Origin: Eucalyptus grandis
Lineage: Eukaryota > Streptophyta > Magnoliopsida > Myrtales > Myrtaceae
Direction of reading: 5' to 3'
Assembly (NCBI RefSeq): GCF_016545825.1
Contig: NC_052613.1
Coordinates: 43,754,112 to 43,818,111, forward strand
DNA length: 64,000 nucleotides
Below the pieces are notes generated by a model, which was given only the letters and a program-made list of their open reading frames with translations, was not told where the DNA came from and made no database searches. Position numbers and translations under genes: made by a program. Below are positions 11,791 through 24,915 of this stretch, piece by piece (within the stretch, counting starts at the first letter, position 1; every line of letters begins with the position of its first letter).

Positions 11791-13263
11791 TTACTACACA
11801 TTTTCTGATCTAAATTCGGATACAAAAGCTTAGTTCTTTACAAGCGCGTGTAAAAGATATGCGAACTATCTTTGTTGTTAACTAGATGCTTTGAAAAATT
11901 TCATTCTAATGAAGTGAGCTATGATGTGAAAACACACCACGCCTATGGACAGCCCAAGGCTCGATGTGATTCCAACATCTCGGTTGGAACAAGGCACGCA
12001 CGCTACCCACCTCAATCTTATCAAAAGATTACATGCTTCATCGGAATCTACAGACTCATATGATTAGATGTAAAGAGCACATGTTCACGGATTTCGATCG
12101 TTCAGATGTTGTACTTTCTTTCTCAGTTCCTCTTTCTTTTCCTCCATTTTATTTAATTTCCCAGCTCGCCATGATTGTCCTCAATTTATTAAATTCTAAA
12201 ATCCAGTATGTCACTTTTTATAAGTGATAAATTTTAAGAACTAATGTGTCATAGCATATATAAATCTGATACTCTTTGAAGAGAATGGTCTAAATGGCAA
12301 CACCTCCTGCGAAATAGGTACATATATAGCATCATCGATATTTTAAAACATCACTTCGCCTAAAATTTGTTGATTTGTGAAGGTGAGAATCCACAATGTA
12401 CATTAGTACATTTTCAGACATTTTCTATTTTCGTCAGAGAAGTGATCATTTGAAATACCATAATGAAAATAGACTCTTGATTTTCTCTACACCGCATGCA
12501 CCCACTCTTTTCATCATGAATTTTCGATATCTGTGGCCCGGGGGTGAGTTTGTTAGAACTTATAAAAAGTCAGAATTAGCTATTTTACCTTCACGTTTAA
12601 ATTTAAAATATTATTCAATTATAGAAAAACGTGTATAAATCTATTTACATTTAAGTCCTGTATCCGCTTTTGTTTTAGAAAAACAGTGTATACACTTCGG
12701 GTGTCCAAAAACAAGTCAAAATCCGTGCTTCGTGAAACTGAAAAAAAAAACGTAAAAAAATTAAAAGAAAAAAAAAAGGAGTAAAACTCACTCTAGCCAA
12801 AGTTTGAATTTACAGGTGCACCACCAAAAGAATTTGATTATTGGACTTCTAGGGAATCCAACACGAAAATCTGCTAAGGCACCAGCATATAACTGATCAT
12901 AAGTGCAAATGCAATGCATGTCCTAAGTTCTTCTGAAATAAACAACATAATTATTGGTCACTTCCAACCTAATTTGCACCAACGAGAATTTGCTTACTAA
13001 CCTCTATGAGCTGAAAGTTAGCTAATAGAAGAATCTTTCACGGTAGTAGCGTCCCAAAATCTGACCACCATGTCAACAATTTCTGGCAGGGAAAAAAGGG
13101 AAGCAATCATTACTTATCAGTTGGAGTTTTAGTGGTAGATAATGCCAGAAAACATAATAACAAGACGCAATGCAGTGACTCTTTTATTTTATTTTTATCA
13201 AAAAAGAAAAGGAAGAAAGGACATCATCATTTCTTTCTTGCTCCTACATGATAATATGGTGTT
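11791..13263. other. Intergenic, nothing recognised
   Basis: AT-rich sequence with A-rich runs around 12740-12780. Short open frames (11872-12063, 12396-12638) show no family features. Confidence 0.5.
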
Positions 13264-13581
13264 TTATGGTGCTCTTTCCCTATGGTCCACAAGCCTTCTA
13301 ACAAGTTCTAGAGAGAGTCGTGAGCTTCGGCTCCTTATTCTTTCTTCCTTTTTAGGATTTGTGCAAGGGTCGCCCACATGGAGATGATGGTAACGATTCC
13401 CATCCTTCAAAGGCCAAGCCTGTTGACCAGAAAGAAGCCTATGTGAAGCTAGCGCAATTTGGGACATTATCAAGTGAGATACGTTGAGCCAACAATAGTA
13501 ATCATCAGAGTCATCAAAGGTGTGCCAGGGGACCCCAGATGCATCTTTTACTATATCTGTCACAGTGCAATGAAAAGACAT
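13264..13581 (-). other. Unrecognised 105-codon open frame
   Basis: Minus-strand frame starting at ATG 13581. The first two thirds are unusually rich in W, H and D (DASGVPWHTFDDSDDYYCWL, AWPLKDGNRYHHLHVGDPC) and look more protein-like than neighbouring frames. The C-terminus becomes arginine/serine-rich. It may be a single exon or relic of a longer gene; I do not recognise the family and no flanking exon was found. Confidence 0.25.
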
Positions 13582-16500
13582 GGTTCTAACTTGCGATTCA
13601 CACCTTCAAGATTTCATCAATGGAGGATATTATAGTTTTGTGCGAGGGATTGCTTCTGTCTTAATTTATATTATCTTTTTTTTACGCCGCTGTCAATCAG
13701 TAAAAATAGAAGATAATGACCAAAAGTTGGATTGTGTAATTTTTAGTGCAAGCATAGGATGAAATCATTTCACATCATGTAATATTCCACAAAGCCATCA
13801 CTATTGACGTGGTACCATATCTTGCATAGAGAACCATCTAATCGGATTTTCCAATGGCCAGAACCAATATGAGCTCCTAGAATCTCGTGACCATATAACT
13901 AATTTTTCAAAAAGTTTGCCGAAAGAATAATATCAAGACCATTGTAGATTGTGTATAAGTTTAAGGGCTTCTAATCTATTTATTGATTTTACATTACACT
14001 AAGAAAAATCACGCTCATATAATATTTAATTGGGTCTTCATTTAAAAACTAATTAGAGCCTTCGCTGTGATTGGAGGAGTTTCCACAAAAATTTGAGTGG
14101 TATTGCAACAAGGGTCTTTATTAAAATCTCCCACACAAACCCGCACCAAGATAATGATCGATTTCTTCAATTCTATATCATCTCTAATCTCTGTCTACAT
14201 ATGCTTCAAGCTGTCAATGATAAATATGAAAGAGCATATTACGCTATAGTTTAAATTTCTAATACATTGGTAGGTCCAGAAAAACATAAAAACCATTTCC
14301 AGAATGTGTAGACTCGGCGGATCCTTACATGCTTTGGAGCTTCTTGCAACATCAGATTGAAATTAATTATCTTATAAATAAATACTCTCATGATCTTCGT
14401 GCCAAGATCTTATCACCAAACCAATCTAGCAAGATTATGTCACAGGACCTCGTTAGGTGATGATACCCCATTATCAAAAGAACTCAAAATCTTCTCCAAC
14501 TTTCATAGTCATCTCTGCTAGACTGGAATCGCATGAGCTATCCCATCGACGAACATATTCCTTGATTTTTGCTATTCTTTCTTGTCTTGTTCAATTTAAT
14601 CTCATTGACTAGAAAAATTTGGCACTGAATGGAGATCTCGATTATATCTATCTCAATTCAGTAAATCTGTCTTCGCTTTAAACATGGGTAGAAAGAAATC
14701 GCATTATCGCATTTTAGTTATTCCTCAATCCCTACTTTTATGCTTACAAAAAAGATCTTCGAGTATGATATACCTTTAATTGTTGACCTACTTGCGTATT
14801 TTGTTAAGATAGTAGTTCATCTGAGATTCCTTTTGAATATTTTAAGAAACGCCATATAAAGGTTATCATGGCTGGCGAATAAAATAATAATTTTACGTAA
14901 ATTCCTGCCATTATCCTTTGCATTTAACAATAAATATTCCAACAATCATGTGGCATGGCTAGGCCAAGTCTAACATTTTGAACATCGGGCAAGTTTATGA
15001 AGATGGCTTATCATCCATGGGTAAACCTTGAGAAATCTAATGATTTTTGTGGCAACTATTGAATCGATCGTCAACTTTCGCTTCCTCACATTTTGTAACT
15101 TCTATTTCCAAACTCTGTACTATACACTATATTGTTGAGAAAAACCTAGAGTTTGCATCCTGGAGTCCACTGCCACGAGAAAAATCTCATGAAAATTGAG
15201 AAACTAAAGAACGAGAGTGTAAATTTTTTGAATATTTAGGGTGCACAAGATGTTGAAGGTTGACGGTGTAAAGTGTACATTTAAAATTAGACGACAACGA
15301 TGGGTAACATATTATATCATATTGTTTATATTTTATATGAAAAGCCAACTTTCGAATTTGATGTTTACCGCATACAACCATGAGTACTACTATCATCGAA
15401 GAAGGGGAGAAAATAGAAAAACGTGGCGATGCGACACTTATAACTAGGGAAGAGGAAATGATGAATGCAAGCTTAAGTTATCCACTAACAATAAAAATAA
15501 AAATAAAAACTATTCAAATTCTTTTGTGATGAATGTGGTGTTTGCGACATGCATTTTGTTCTAATATATGTAAAGCCAAAATTAGAATTGTTGTATCATT
15601 CAATAGTATAAATGTAGCCTATCCATTGCTACACTACTTTAGACACTTGTTTTTCATGTTTTTACGTTCTTGCCAATTCTATAATCGAAGATGTTTCTGT
15701 AAATGTCTCCGTACATTTTTCTTGCCTTTTCCCCGTGGGATTAAAGAAAATATCTTCTCGAACCCGTGATACTATTGGTAGCCTCATTCGCTGGTGGATG
15801 TCATTCGTTTTCTTTATGTTCAAACCGAGGTGACAAATTTCTATTAGGGATGCTGTAGATCTCCAAGAAGTCAGAGATCCTATTTACCTCCCAGAATAAT
15901 GAAGCCATTGTGGTCCACATCCCGCAGTCGTGGTCAAAGCTCGAACTAATAAACTCCATAATTGCCGTGCCAACAATTTCGAGCAGCCAACTGCAGTCCT
16001 GAGATTAATCAAAACCCACGTCAGGCATTGACCGGCAGAGCCTGCTAGCGCGTCGTGTAGTGAGAAAAACATTTCAAGCAGTAAATAGCATACGGTCTCC
16101 GTTTGGATTGCTGTAGTTTCATATCTTCGATTTCGATAACAACAAGCAAAGCCTGATCAGTTGTCCTGATCTCCCCTTTCGTAAGAAAGAGATCTTTTCT
16201 TTGGTCCACAATCTCCAACTTGTTGAAAAGTAAATCAGTCTAGGCAGGACTTTCTGCTCGATTTGCCCACAGAGTCGCGAGAAAAGTGATGCTTTTGATC
16301 CTCACCAGATCAATCGAGTGCGGCATTGTTTTATTGGTGTTGGGATGCTTTTGACCAAGGGGAAAGCCTTGAAAAGGTGGCCACGTCGCCATATCGTATG
16401 TTAACCCTCTTAAAATCGAATGATATTCTATTCTCTTTGCGCTCTGCATTAAGTCAATAGTCGAATGATTTGATCAAAAGTTAGCATGATCTAACACCAA

Positions 16501-19400
16501 GAGATTAGGCTCCTTGAGATGTGAGCTCATGGTCACCTGCTTTCAATGAAAGATGAAAGTTGATGTATCCTAACGGATCGGATACATTGAACATACCAAA
16601 AAGTCAGAAAAAGTTTTTGCACGCAAGTTGAAGAAAGCTTTCTTTGAAAGCCAGGGAAGATGAAAAAAAGAAGGAAGGTAGAAAGGAATGGCATCCGTTG
16701 CTTCGCCATCTCCGTTCCACAAGAGAGTGCATGTTCACGTTGGCCATCCTCAAAGGATAAGCTAACAGGGCAAACCCCATTTCCTACACTTCCTTATTGG
16801 ATCTCTACAGCCACAGTTGCCCGTCTGCTGCCATCCTCCACCGTCGCCATTGCAACCACCCCTTCCCTTGTCTTTCTCCTTGCACTCTCTTGGATAGGAG
16901 GTCAACGGTTGCCGCTAGCCTATACTAGAGTTACAGTACTTGTTTGTATAAACTACACTCTCGAATCTCAAGGTCACGCTTTGCAGTCATATGAAAGCTC
17001 ACCCTTTTCGTGGTCATATTTCGAAAATATGCAGATGATTTGTCTTGAAGGAAATTGTCTGGAAAAAGGAAGTGCAAAGTCACTCGAATCCATGACTGGC
17101 GGGGGCACCTTATCGTTTTCCTTTCTCTTGACAATCACTCGAAGACTTTTGCAGCATATAATTGAACTTTTCGGACGTAGAACTTTCATGCTCATGCAAA
17201 CGTGGATATCACCCAGGCGTATCGGTCCCATGACACCATCACGCGCAACGACTAAAAGAAGCTGAACATATAAAACTGAATGCAAGTCCGGATCAAAACG
17301 TAAGCCCATTCTGAAGAGTTGTTCTTCTTTTTTTATTTTTTTTTATCAGGTTTCATTTGGAAACCAGCTAATTATATCTGAAATGCATAGTTCAAATATA
17401 GAAATATGAGTAACGTCTAACCTAGGTAACCTACCGTATTGAGAAGATTGTGAAATTGTTGAAATAGCATGAGATTAATGAGGTTCGGATGTTGGGAGAG
17501 CTACACCCGTCCGTTCTCAGGTTTTCCAAAGTGGATATCGAATCAATCTCGCAATCCGAACCAGAGGGGTGGGGACAAGTCAAGAACCTAATCACACCAT
17601 TGCACATATCTCCATGAACGATTGACTATGCGTACTATAAATGACTATTGCAAGTCATCAACCGAGAAAGAAATGTAAATTCGAAGAACTAAGGAGGATG
17701 GTTTGCCCAACTCTAATCGGCAGATCACTATACATCTCGGATTTGATCCAATCCACCAATATGGTAAATACATACGTATGCATCCATACACACGTTTGTG
17801 GGCATGATAAGTTGCAAGGTATATTTTCAAATCTTATTTCGAGACGAGAAAAACGATAAACTAACTGTCTAATCATAGCGAGCGCATAAATTAAGTTGAC
17901 GGGACAAGATGAATAAATTTAACATGGCCACAGATATAGTAATTCTTTTCGAGTAACAGTTTGATTCTATTTTTAATAAATCACACGCAATGTACGAAAT
18001 TATACCCTAAATCGCAGCCATATTCTCGTTATCGAACTCCAAGATATATGCGGTACGGTGCATCTTGTTTGAACAGGGGCACAAGCTAGTGGGTTGCTGG
18101 GAAACGATTTTAAAGGAGAGAGGTTGGAGTGGGCATAAATGATTATGATTCGTTGTATATACTTAGGGGGCATATATTCAAACTATAAAATTAACAGTAA
18201 TAATAAAATATGCGTTGGGGCCAGCGGGTTAGGAGTTGACCCCATGGAAAAACAAAGGATTGCGGGTGATTGAGAAAAGATTACGCCAAGATTCGATTAA
18301 GATTGTGTTGAAATTCCGAGATTGTTTTAGGACTTTTTATAAAGTGGGAGTTTCTTATTTTGTTTTCTTTTGGTGCACGACATTTGGTCACGGGATTTGG
18401 AATAGTGCCCCCCTGCCGTGTGGAAGGAGGCGTTTTGCCAAGCTGCAGCACGACGAGCGCTGGAAGACGCAATTTGACAATTGCGCTCTCGTTGAACCGT
18501 GAGCTACGGGTCGTGTGGGATTTGAAGTAGTAGAATATTGTTGAAAATCGCTCCGGATTTTCTGAAAATCTTTCTTTCGAATTTCACCAATTTTGTACTT
18601 GTTGCTCTAGATTAGGTCGTTTGTACGATTTAGGGGCTTGGACCTAATTGGTTCACAAGACTCTCGAATAATCAACAAGCTTTTTTGGGTACCTGATTTC
18701 TATGCCCGTTCCATTAAATTATTAACAAAACGAGATTTGCTAAGTTAATTGTGATCAAGTATTGGTTCTTGAGAAGTTCTTTTCTATTATTTTCAACTTC
18801 CCAATGGCTTTTTCCATATTATGACCAAAATAATGGAGGCTAGCTATTATTTTGTTTGCTCAAAGTCGTCCTATTACTAAACGGGAAAAAGAGAAAACAC
18901 CCTACTCCTGACTTCGTCAACTAGAAAAACAAGTATTTCATTTTCAAGTCCCATAGCATAACTACCTTTTCTTTTTCTTTTTTATATATCACCTCCCAAT
19001 ATTTCAAGTCTTATAGCAAACCACCTCGTCTTATATGTTAACTCCCGAGTATTAAAAAAAAAAAAAGGGTTGTGTACTCACTTTACATTTCTTTTTCTTT
19101 TTTTTTTTAAATTAAACTCTCTGAACATCTGAATCTTTTAATTTAATTGATTTCCATAAACATACGAAACATTATGTAAAAGCCGAACAAGTACTCACAC
19201 TTAATTAGAAGGCTTGGTAGTTTGCGGAGCCCATCAAGCTCGGGGCCAAACGAGCATGTCTCAAAAAAGCCCTCTATAGACAGAGCACGACAATTCCATT
19301 CGGTCCATCCATTCGAGCCGAATCTAATATGCAACGACGAATGAACGTGAATAATAATTGCCCTAACTAAAGACCGCATGATGACGAGGTGGTTGCATAG
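13582..19400. other. Long intergenic stretch without a supported gene
   Basis: About 5.8 kb of mostly AT-rich DNA. The longest frames are 16660-17265 (plus, 201 codons) and 16974-17309 (minus, 111 codons); they overlap on opposite strands and neither shows a domain I recognise. The frame at 18236-18502 is also unassigned. No transposon ends or RNA genes were identified. Confidence 0.4.
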
Positions 19401-19559
19401 ATTAGGTCTAGGATTTCCCCCTAACTCCCAATCTCAAATCAAAACCGGGCTCTCCCTTTTCTATTCATCTTGTAGCCAAATTGGCTAAACTTTTTGGCTT
19501 AGGCGGTGAAAAAAAGAAAATTTGAAGTTGGGAGAGGCAGAGGGAATCACAAAGCGTTC

Positions 19560-20035
19560 TTCCATGTACTTGATAAGAGAGAGAGAGAGAGAGGGAGAGG
19601 AAGAGGCAAGTGAGTCCAATGAAGGGTGTAGGGGGGGACCAGGGAAAGAGGAGAGGGCAGGAGAGCAGGGAATCGCAGCCAATCCGAGGGATATGTTGGT
19701 GGTGGGTAGGGGCCAAATAAAAAGGCCTTCGCCTGGCCATGTGAGGAGGAGGATGAAAGGAGCGATGGCAGGAGGAAGGAGGAGGAGGAGGAGGAGACGA
19801 TGCCGATGATGATGATGATGATGATGATCATTTATTGAACACATACATGAAACCCCGAAAGGGTCCAAAACCCCTTTTTCGTTCTTCGGGGATAGCGATG
19901 GCTTCCTTTGACTTAGCCCACGCACCACACACGCACACATGGCCGACACACCATATCACGCTCACTTTGTGTGGCCAACGCCCGATTTGGGGCAAAGGAA
20001 GGAAATTAAATTTAAAAAAAAAAAAAAAAAAAAAG
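19560..20035. repeat. Cluster of simple repeats
   Basis: A (GA)n tract at about 19578-19594, purine-rich GGA repeats at about 19772-19798, a (GAT)n run at about 19803-19829 and an A run of more than 20 at about 20012-20034. The complementary strand therefore opens long Ser/Leu/His-rich frames that I treat as artefacts. Such GA-rich clusters are common in plant leaders and promoters, but no adjoining gene was found. Confidence 0.7.
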
Positions 20036-20299
20036 CAGCCTCTCCCCACGGCGTTGTACGCTATCATCGCTCGCTCGATTCGCATTCGCCTAAACATCGT
20101 TTGGTGATGTACGACCGTGTCTGAGGAAAAGGAAATATGCCCGATCGGTTGCGTAAGTTCGCGTTAGACCCGTCGTATGGGGGTCGTGCCGTAGTCCTCG
20201 CGTTTCGAGTCGTGCTCTCCGGACGAAAGAGTAAACATATTCTAGAGATAACCCGTCTTTACTTGCGTTCAATGTTGGCCGTGTAAAATGATCTTAGTG

Positions 20300-23200
20300 G
20301 GATCGACCCAATTTTCCAATGCAAAATCATCGCATAATTATGTCCACACAGGTCTATGACCACATATATTTTCCATGATTTAAGGCTTTCCTTCTTAGAG
20401 AAGAAAGTTTGAATTTAGTAATTGATATGGACATCGGAATAAAAGAAATGTCATTCTGTACATGTTATTTGATATATGATCTAAAAATTTATTTATACAC
20501 GTATCGGAAGATCATCGCAACTACTTCTTCTTCTTCCTTTTTTTTTTTTTTTGGTTGCGCTTTTGTCCAGACAAGGTCTCATGTCCTGGAAGGGGTGCTT
20601 GAATGGACAAAAGGGCAAATGGTCCCCACGCAATCTTCTCCTTATTCCATCAAAAGATATCGACGCCCTTTTCAAAGGAAAGCCCCCGGCATCTTCCCCT
20701 ATTTACACATCTCGCTTCGCCAAAATATCTCTTGCCCCCTCCCCCCTTGAGATCCAACCTACTCCCCAACGTACCCGGCACGTGAACAGGCTACTTCCTT
20801 CATTGCAAGCGCGTATCTTACAGTTCTCTTCTCCAACTTAATTCAGCTCCCTCTCTCTGATTGCTTCCTTTGAAACAGTATTCATGTGATCTCGTTTCAT
20901 TTATTTATTTAAAAAAATTTGAATTAGATTTTCTGATATGATATCGCTTTATGACACGCTTGCATATTTCTTATTTTGGAGCAACTTAATATCATGAAAA
21001 ATATAGCTTGCACAAGTAATGATATCTAGATGACATCGAGTCATGTTCTCATGACAGTTAAAATCTTTACCTTTGAAGGCTTGGCTTGCCTAATGGTGAA
21101 GGTGTCCATACAAGTTATATTAGATTGTTTGTGCAAAGAAATGATCAAATTTAAGTACTGAACTGAAAAAGTTATTATCTAACTAAGAAGAGCCGTCTCT
21201 TGAACTAAATTGGACTAAATTGCCTATTCCCATACCTATGTATATAACTTTAAAAATATACGATAATAAAAGAGTTAATTTCATCACCGATCAAAAGGAA
21301 TCTAGTGGATTTCAAGGATAGATCGTTGAACTTTAATTCTAATCACTTGTCACATCAAATTTTTATATACTTTTGTAATCGATGCATTTTCATTGGAATT
21401 TGGCCTTGAGAGCCACCCGATGGATCTTGTTGGGGGTGAAGCATTGCGTGACGGGGAGAAAAACTAAGGTACGGAAGGTTGTCGTGGCCGGGCTTAATTG
21501 AATCATGGGTCAAGACTCATTGACATTTGCTGGTGTCCGGGTCTTGTCCAAAACCCCTGTTCAAGAAGAATCTTCGGGTCAAAGCGACCTTTCCCAGAAG
21601 GATTTCCAAGATTTCGGGTCTAATCTCGTCTTACATCGCTAATCATCTACGGATAGAGAATTACACAAAAACCTCGAACTCCTATTCGAGCGAAATCAGA
21701 GGAGGGGGTAAGGAAACCAGTCCACCAGCGAACGAACAGACCGACCCGCCATTCTCGGAAACGAGTCGACCTCTTGACGACGCGGTCGGTAATCCGGTTG
21801 GGGAAATCGTAGGACCCCCACCAGTAATTGAGGGAAAGAGGGGGCATTTAATGAAACCCAAAAAGCCTTTTCAATTCAATTTTGACTAAGGTTCTAGATC
21901 TAAGAATTCAACCCTATTAATTAAAGACGTGTAAAACGGATCACTCGAATAGAGAATCGCTCTGATCGGGCTAGATCGGTCGGTGTGATCCGGTTCCCGA
22001 TAGTATTGATCCAATTTCCAATTCTTAAAAATAGAGTTGATGTCTCGAACAGTTCGATTCTCAATTCCAAAAAAAAATTGGATTAGATCGATAAAATATT
22101 TTTATTTTTTAAAATTAATAAAATGTAAAACTATTTCAATTTGATTTCAAGTAATTAGGAAAAGGTAATAGAAAAAGTTAAGTGATTGATTTCATTGAAT
22201 TAGACTGAATCGATGATGTAGTTCAGTTTCCCGATCGTGGGACTAATTGATCCTGTGTTCCAATTTTTGAGAAATGGAAACCGATCATCCCTCCAGTTCC
22301 ACGTGTGAAAGTCAAGTGAAAAATCAGAGCGCCGGCCCCCGGGAGAGGGGAGAGGCATTTCGGAAATTTGGTTGATTGAGGGTGGTGGATTGTGTCAGTT
22401 CGCGTGAGAATGAGATCCACGCATTCATCGCGATGTCCCTTTCGCAGAGATCTCCGATTGCGATATTTATTAAAGCAGCCTCTCTCTCTCTCTCTCTCTC
22501 GGGTAATTAGATTTCAATTTGACGATTTTGTTCCCAACAGTTTGACAATTACTTGCCAACATTGTCAACATGTCACACCCGCCTCCGGAAGATGATTCCT
22601 TAATAGTCGGAGCGAAGCATCATCTGTAATGGCCACATGAAAATCATGTTACCTAGTAAAGCTCGTCGCTAGATTACATATGATGATGATCCGAAGTTAC
22701 TCTGCTTAGCGTATTGACCTGGGGAAATCGAATGCAAAATTTAAGAATAATAGTCAACTGGTCCACGGCCTGCAGTAAATGATCGTGTGGATGGGTCCCT
22801 GACAGATTGGTTGAACCTAGATTTTCTAATGAACTTATCGATTTATGTACTGATATTTCTTATTACTAACGTGCAAGTAGCACTTCAAAAATAGAAAATC
22901 TTTTTTATATTTAACTGGCCAATTCTCGGACAACCTATGGTGGGCTAGTTGGAGATTAGCCATCATCCACCAGTCTAGGTTGTGCCTGAATTGATTTTAC
23001 TCCTTACTCTTTACTTACTTTTTAGTCTTGCAAGCTCGTGCACATTGACTTTTTCAGTTATGAAGCGTTTGAAATTATGCAACTATCATTGAAGAGACTC
23101 GCATATGATTTTTTTTTTTTAACTTCTGGGAAATTGGGACAATATTTCGAGAGGTTTGCGCGACTTTTCATTTTTTTCAGCAAATGAATAAGTTCTTAGG

Positions 23201-24600
23201 CTTTAGTACAATGGCGGAAAAGAAAACGAACATGAAAAAGTCAAAAGGCTATATTTCTAAATATGATGGGCTAAGTCGAAAACTAGACATCGACTAGTCA
23301 CGGCGGTGTAAGGCTGTAAGCTAGCCAGGGAGAAGTGGTGGCCATGGACATGCATGATTTAGAGTGATAGGTAGAGGTCAAAAAAGAATAGTACCAAAAA
23401 AGCAAATGTTTTAGAAATTTATTATGGTGGACAATTTATATTTACATATTTTCACGAATAATAAAAATATTTTTCATTCATTCATTTTTATAAATAATAC
23501 AAACAATCATTTTTGAAATAATATTTTCAGAATCATTCATAATTCACAAAACAAGTAGAGCGATATCATATTCAAATTCATACCATGTAATATCATTTAG
23601 CAATTATAATTAGAAGTAATTTTAGCTCTATTGATGGGTAAAAATAACCTATATTAGCATTTTCGTGAACAGTACTTTCTTTTTCTTCGACAACTTATTA
23701 TACTTATCTTGGCTAGTAATTTTCTATTTAAACTTTTAGTTTTCTGAGTTTACAAAAGAAAAAAGAATCCTAAGAAGAATTACTACAGAAAAAAGTGAAA
23801 TTGCTAGGGCATACTTCATATTGTCAAAAATAAGGGCATAAATACACAACGCTTGGCAAGTCCGTGCGGTACATGAAACGATTGATGTATGACATCGAGA
23901 GTGTTCAACACGACCAGGGGCTGCATGGAAATTCCAGGGGCCAAAAATGAAACCTTTTTCTGTTTTTCTTTTTTGACAATTCAAGGCCATGCAATACGAC
24001 AAAAGCACAAATTTGGTCCGACCGAATATTTGGAAAAAAAATCTGCATCGACAAATCAGCTCGAATTCAATAATTGGGAAGAGAGAGACAAAGTGGGAGG
24101 AGGGAACAGAACACGGTGAGACAAAAAAGCAGGATTTTCAGAGAACAATTTAGCGTCCAAATTGCAATTGATATAACTGTACAATGATCATAAAAATATG
24201 TATTTATTTTTACATTTTATTTTTACATTAAAATATTATCTTATGTTACTTGACGATGCATCTTATATACTCTTTATATTGGTGTGATATTTCTCCACTT
24301 TTTTTATTTTAGTTTTTGAGTTAGAATTTATAACTTAATATCAAAGAGAACTGCCATTTAAGATTTTTTTATTGAACTTTCTATGTCGACTTGCGCCTAT
24401 AGTGTAAGGTTAAAGTCGATTTCGATGTAATTTGTAACTATTTGTGTCATGTTAGTCGTTAGGAGCTTGTGACGTTGAAATAATAGTACCATGTTTATTT
24501 ATTTTTGCTAGAGAGTACCGCATTAATTAAAGTAGCCTTTTATCTTTTTCAAAAAATGAACCGTTTGTGGAGATGGTTTTAGTTTTAAGCTTTTAGGTTA
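20300..24600. other. Intergenic, no recognised gene
   Basis: AT-rich sequence with a T run at about 20540-20552 and a (CT)n run at about 22480-22500. The 120-codon frame at 21527-21889 is hydrophilic and unassigned. Bases 21900-22260 repeat words such as 'gatcgg' and 'ttcccgat' at both ends and could be a worn-out TIR element, but boundaries cannot be drawn. Confidence 0.4.
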
Positions 24601-24915
24601 TTTTTATTCTTTCATTTTTGGGAATAGAAAATTGTTTTATTTGTATCTTGGAACAATTTCAATTTTTTTTCTTTTATTCTTTTTTCTCCTCTTGTCGGTC
24701 GCTAGGCCTTGGCGATGGCTGACAGCTAGCTAGACAAGAGTTAGCAACTGGTTAGAGGAGGAAAAATAACATAAGGAGTAAAAAGAAGAAAAATCTCATA
24801 AAATTATTAAATTTAAAAAAAAAATATGTTACAAAAAAATTCAAGAGTTTTACAAAATATAATCCTTCTATTAATAAAAATTTTTGTGCGATTATCAAAC
24901 ACATTCGAATGCTTA
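24590..24915. mobile_element. Possible non-autonomous TIR element
   Basis: An AT-rich left arm (gggaatagaaaattg, ttggaacaatttc), a short GC-rich core (about 24698-24740, ggtcgctaggccttggcgat) and an A-rich right arm ending near 'gattatcaaacacattc' resemble the layout of the element at 40545-41085. The ends are not conclusive. Confidence 0.3.

Noticed and set aside
16660..17265. 201-codon plus-strand open frame
   Set aside because: No recognisable domain, overlaps an open minus-strand frame of 111 codons, and composition is mixed; probably chance.
19465..19949. Minus-strand frames with His, Leu and Ser runs
   Set aside because: They are translations of GAT, GGA and GA microsatellites, not a protein signature.
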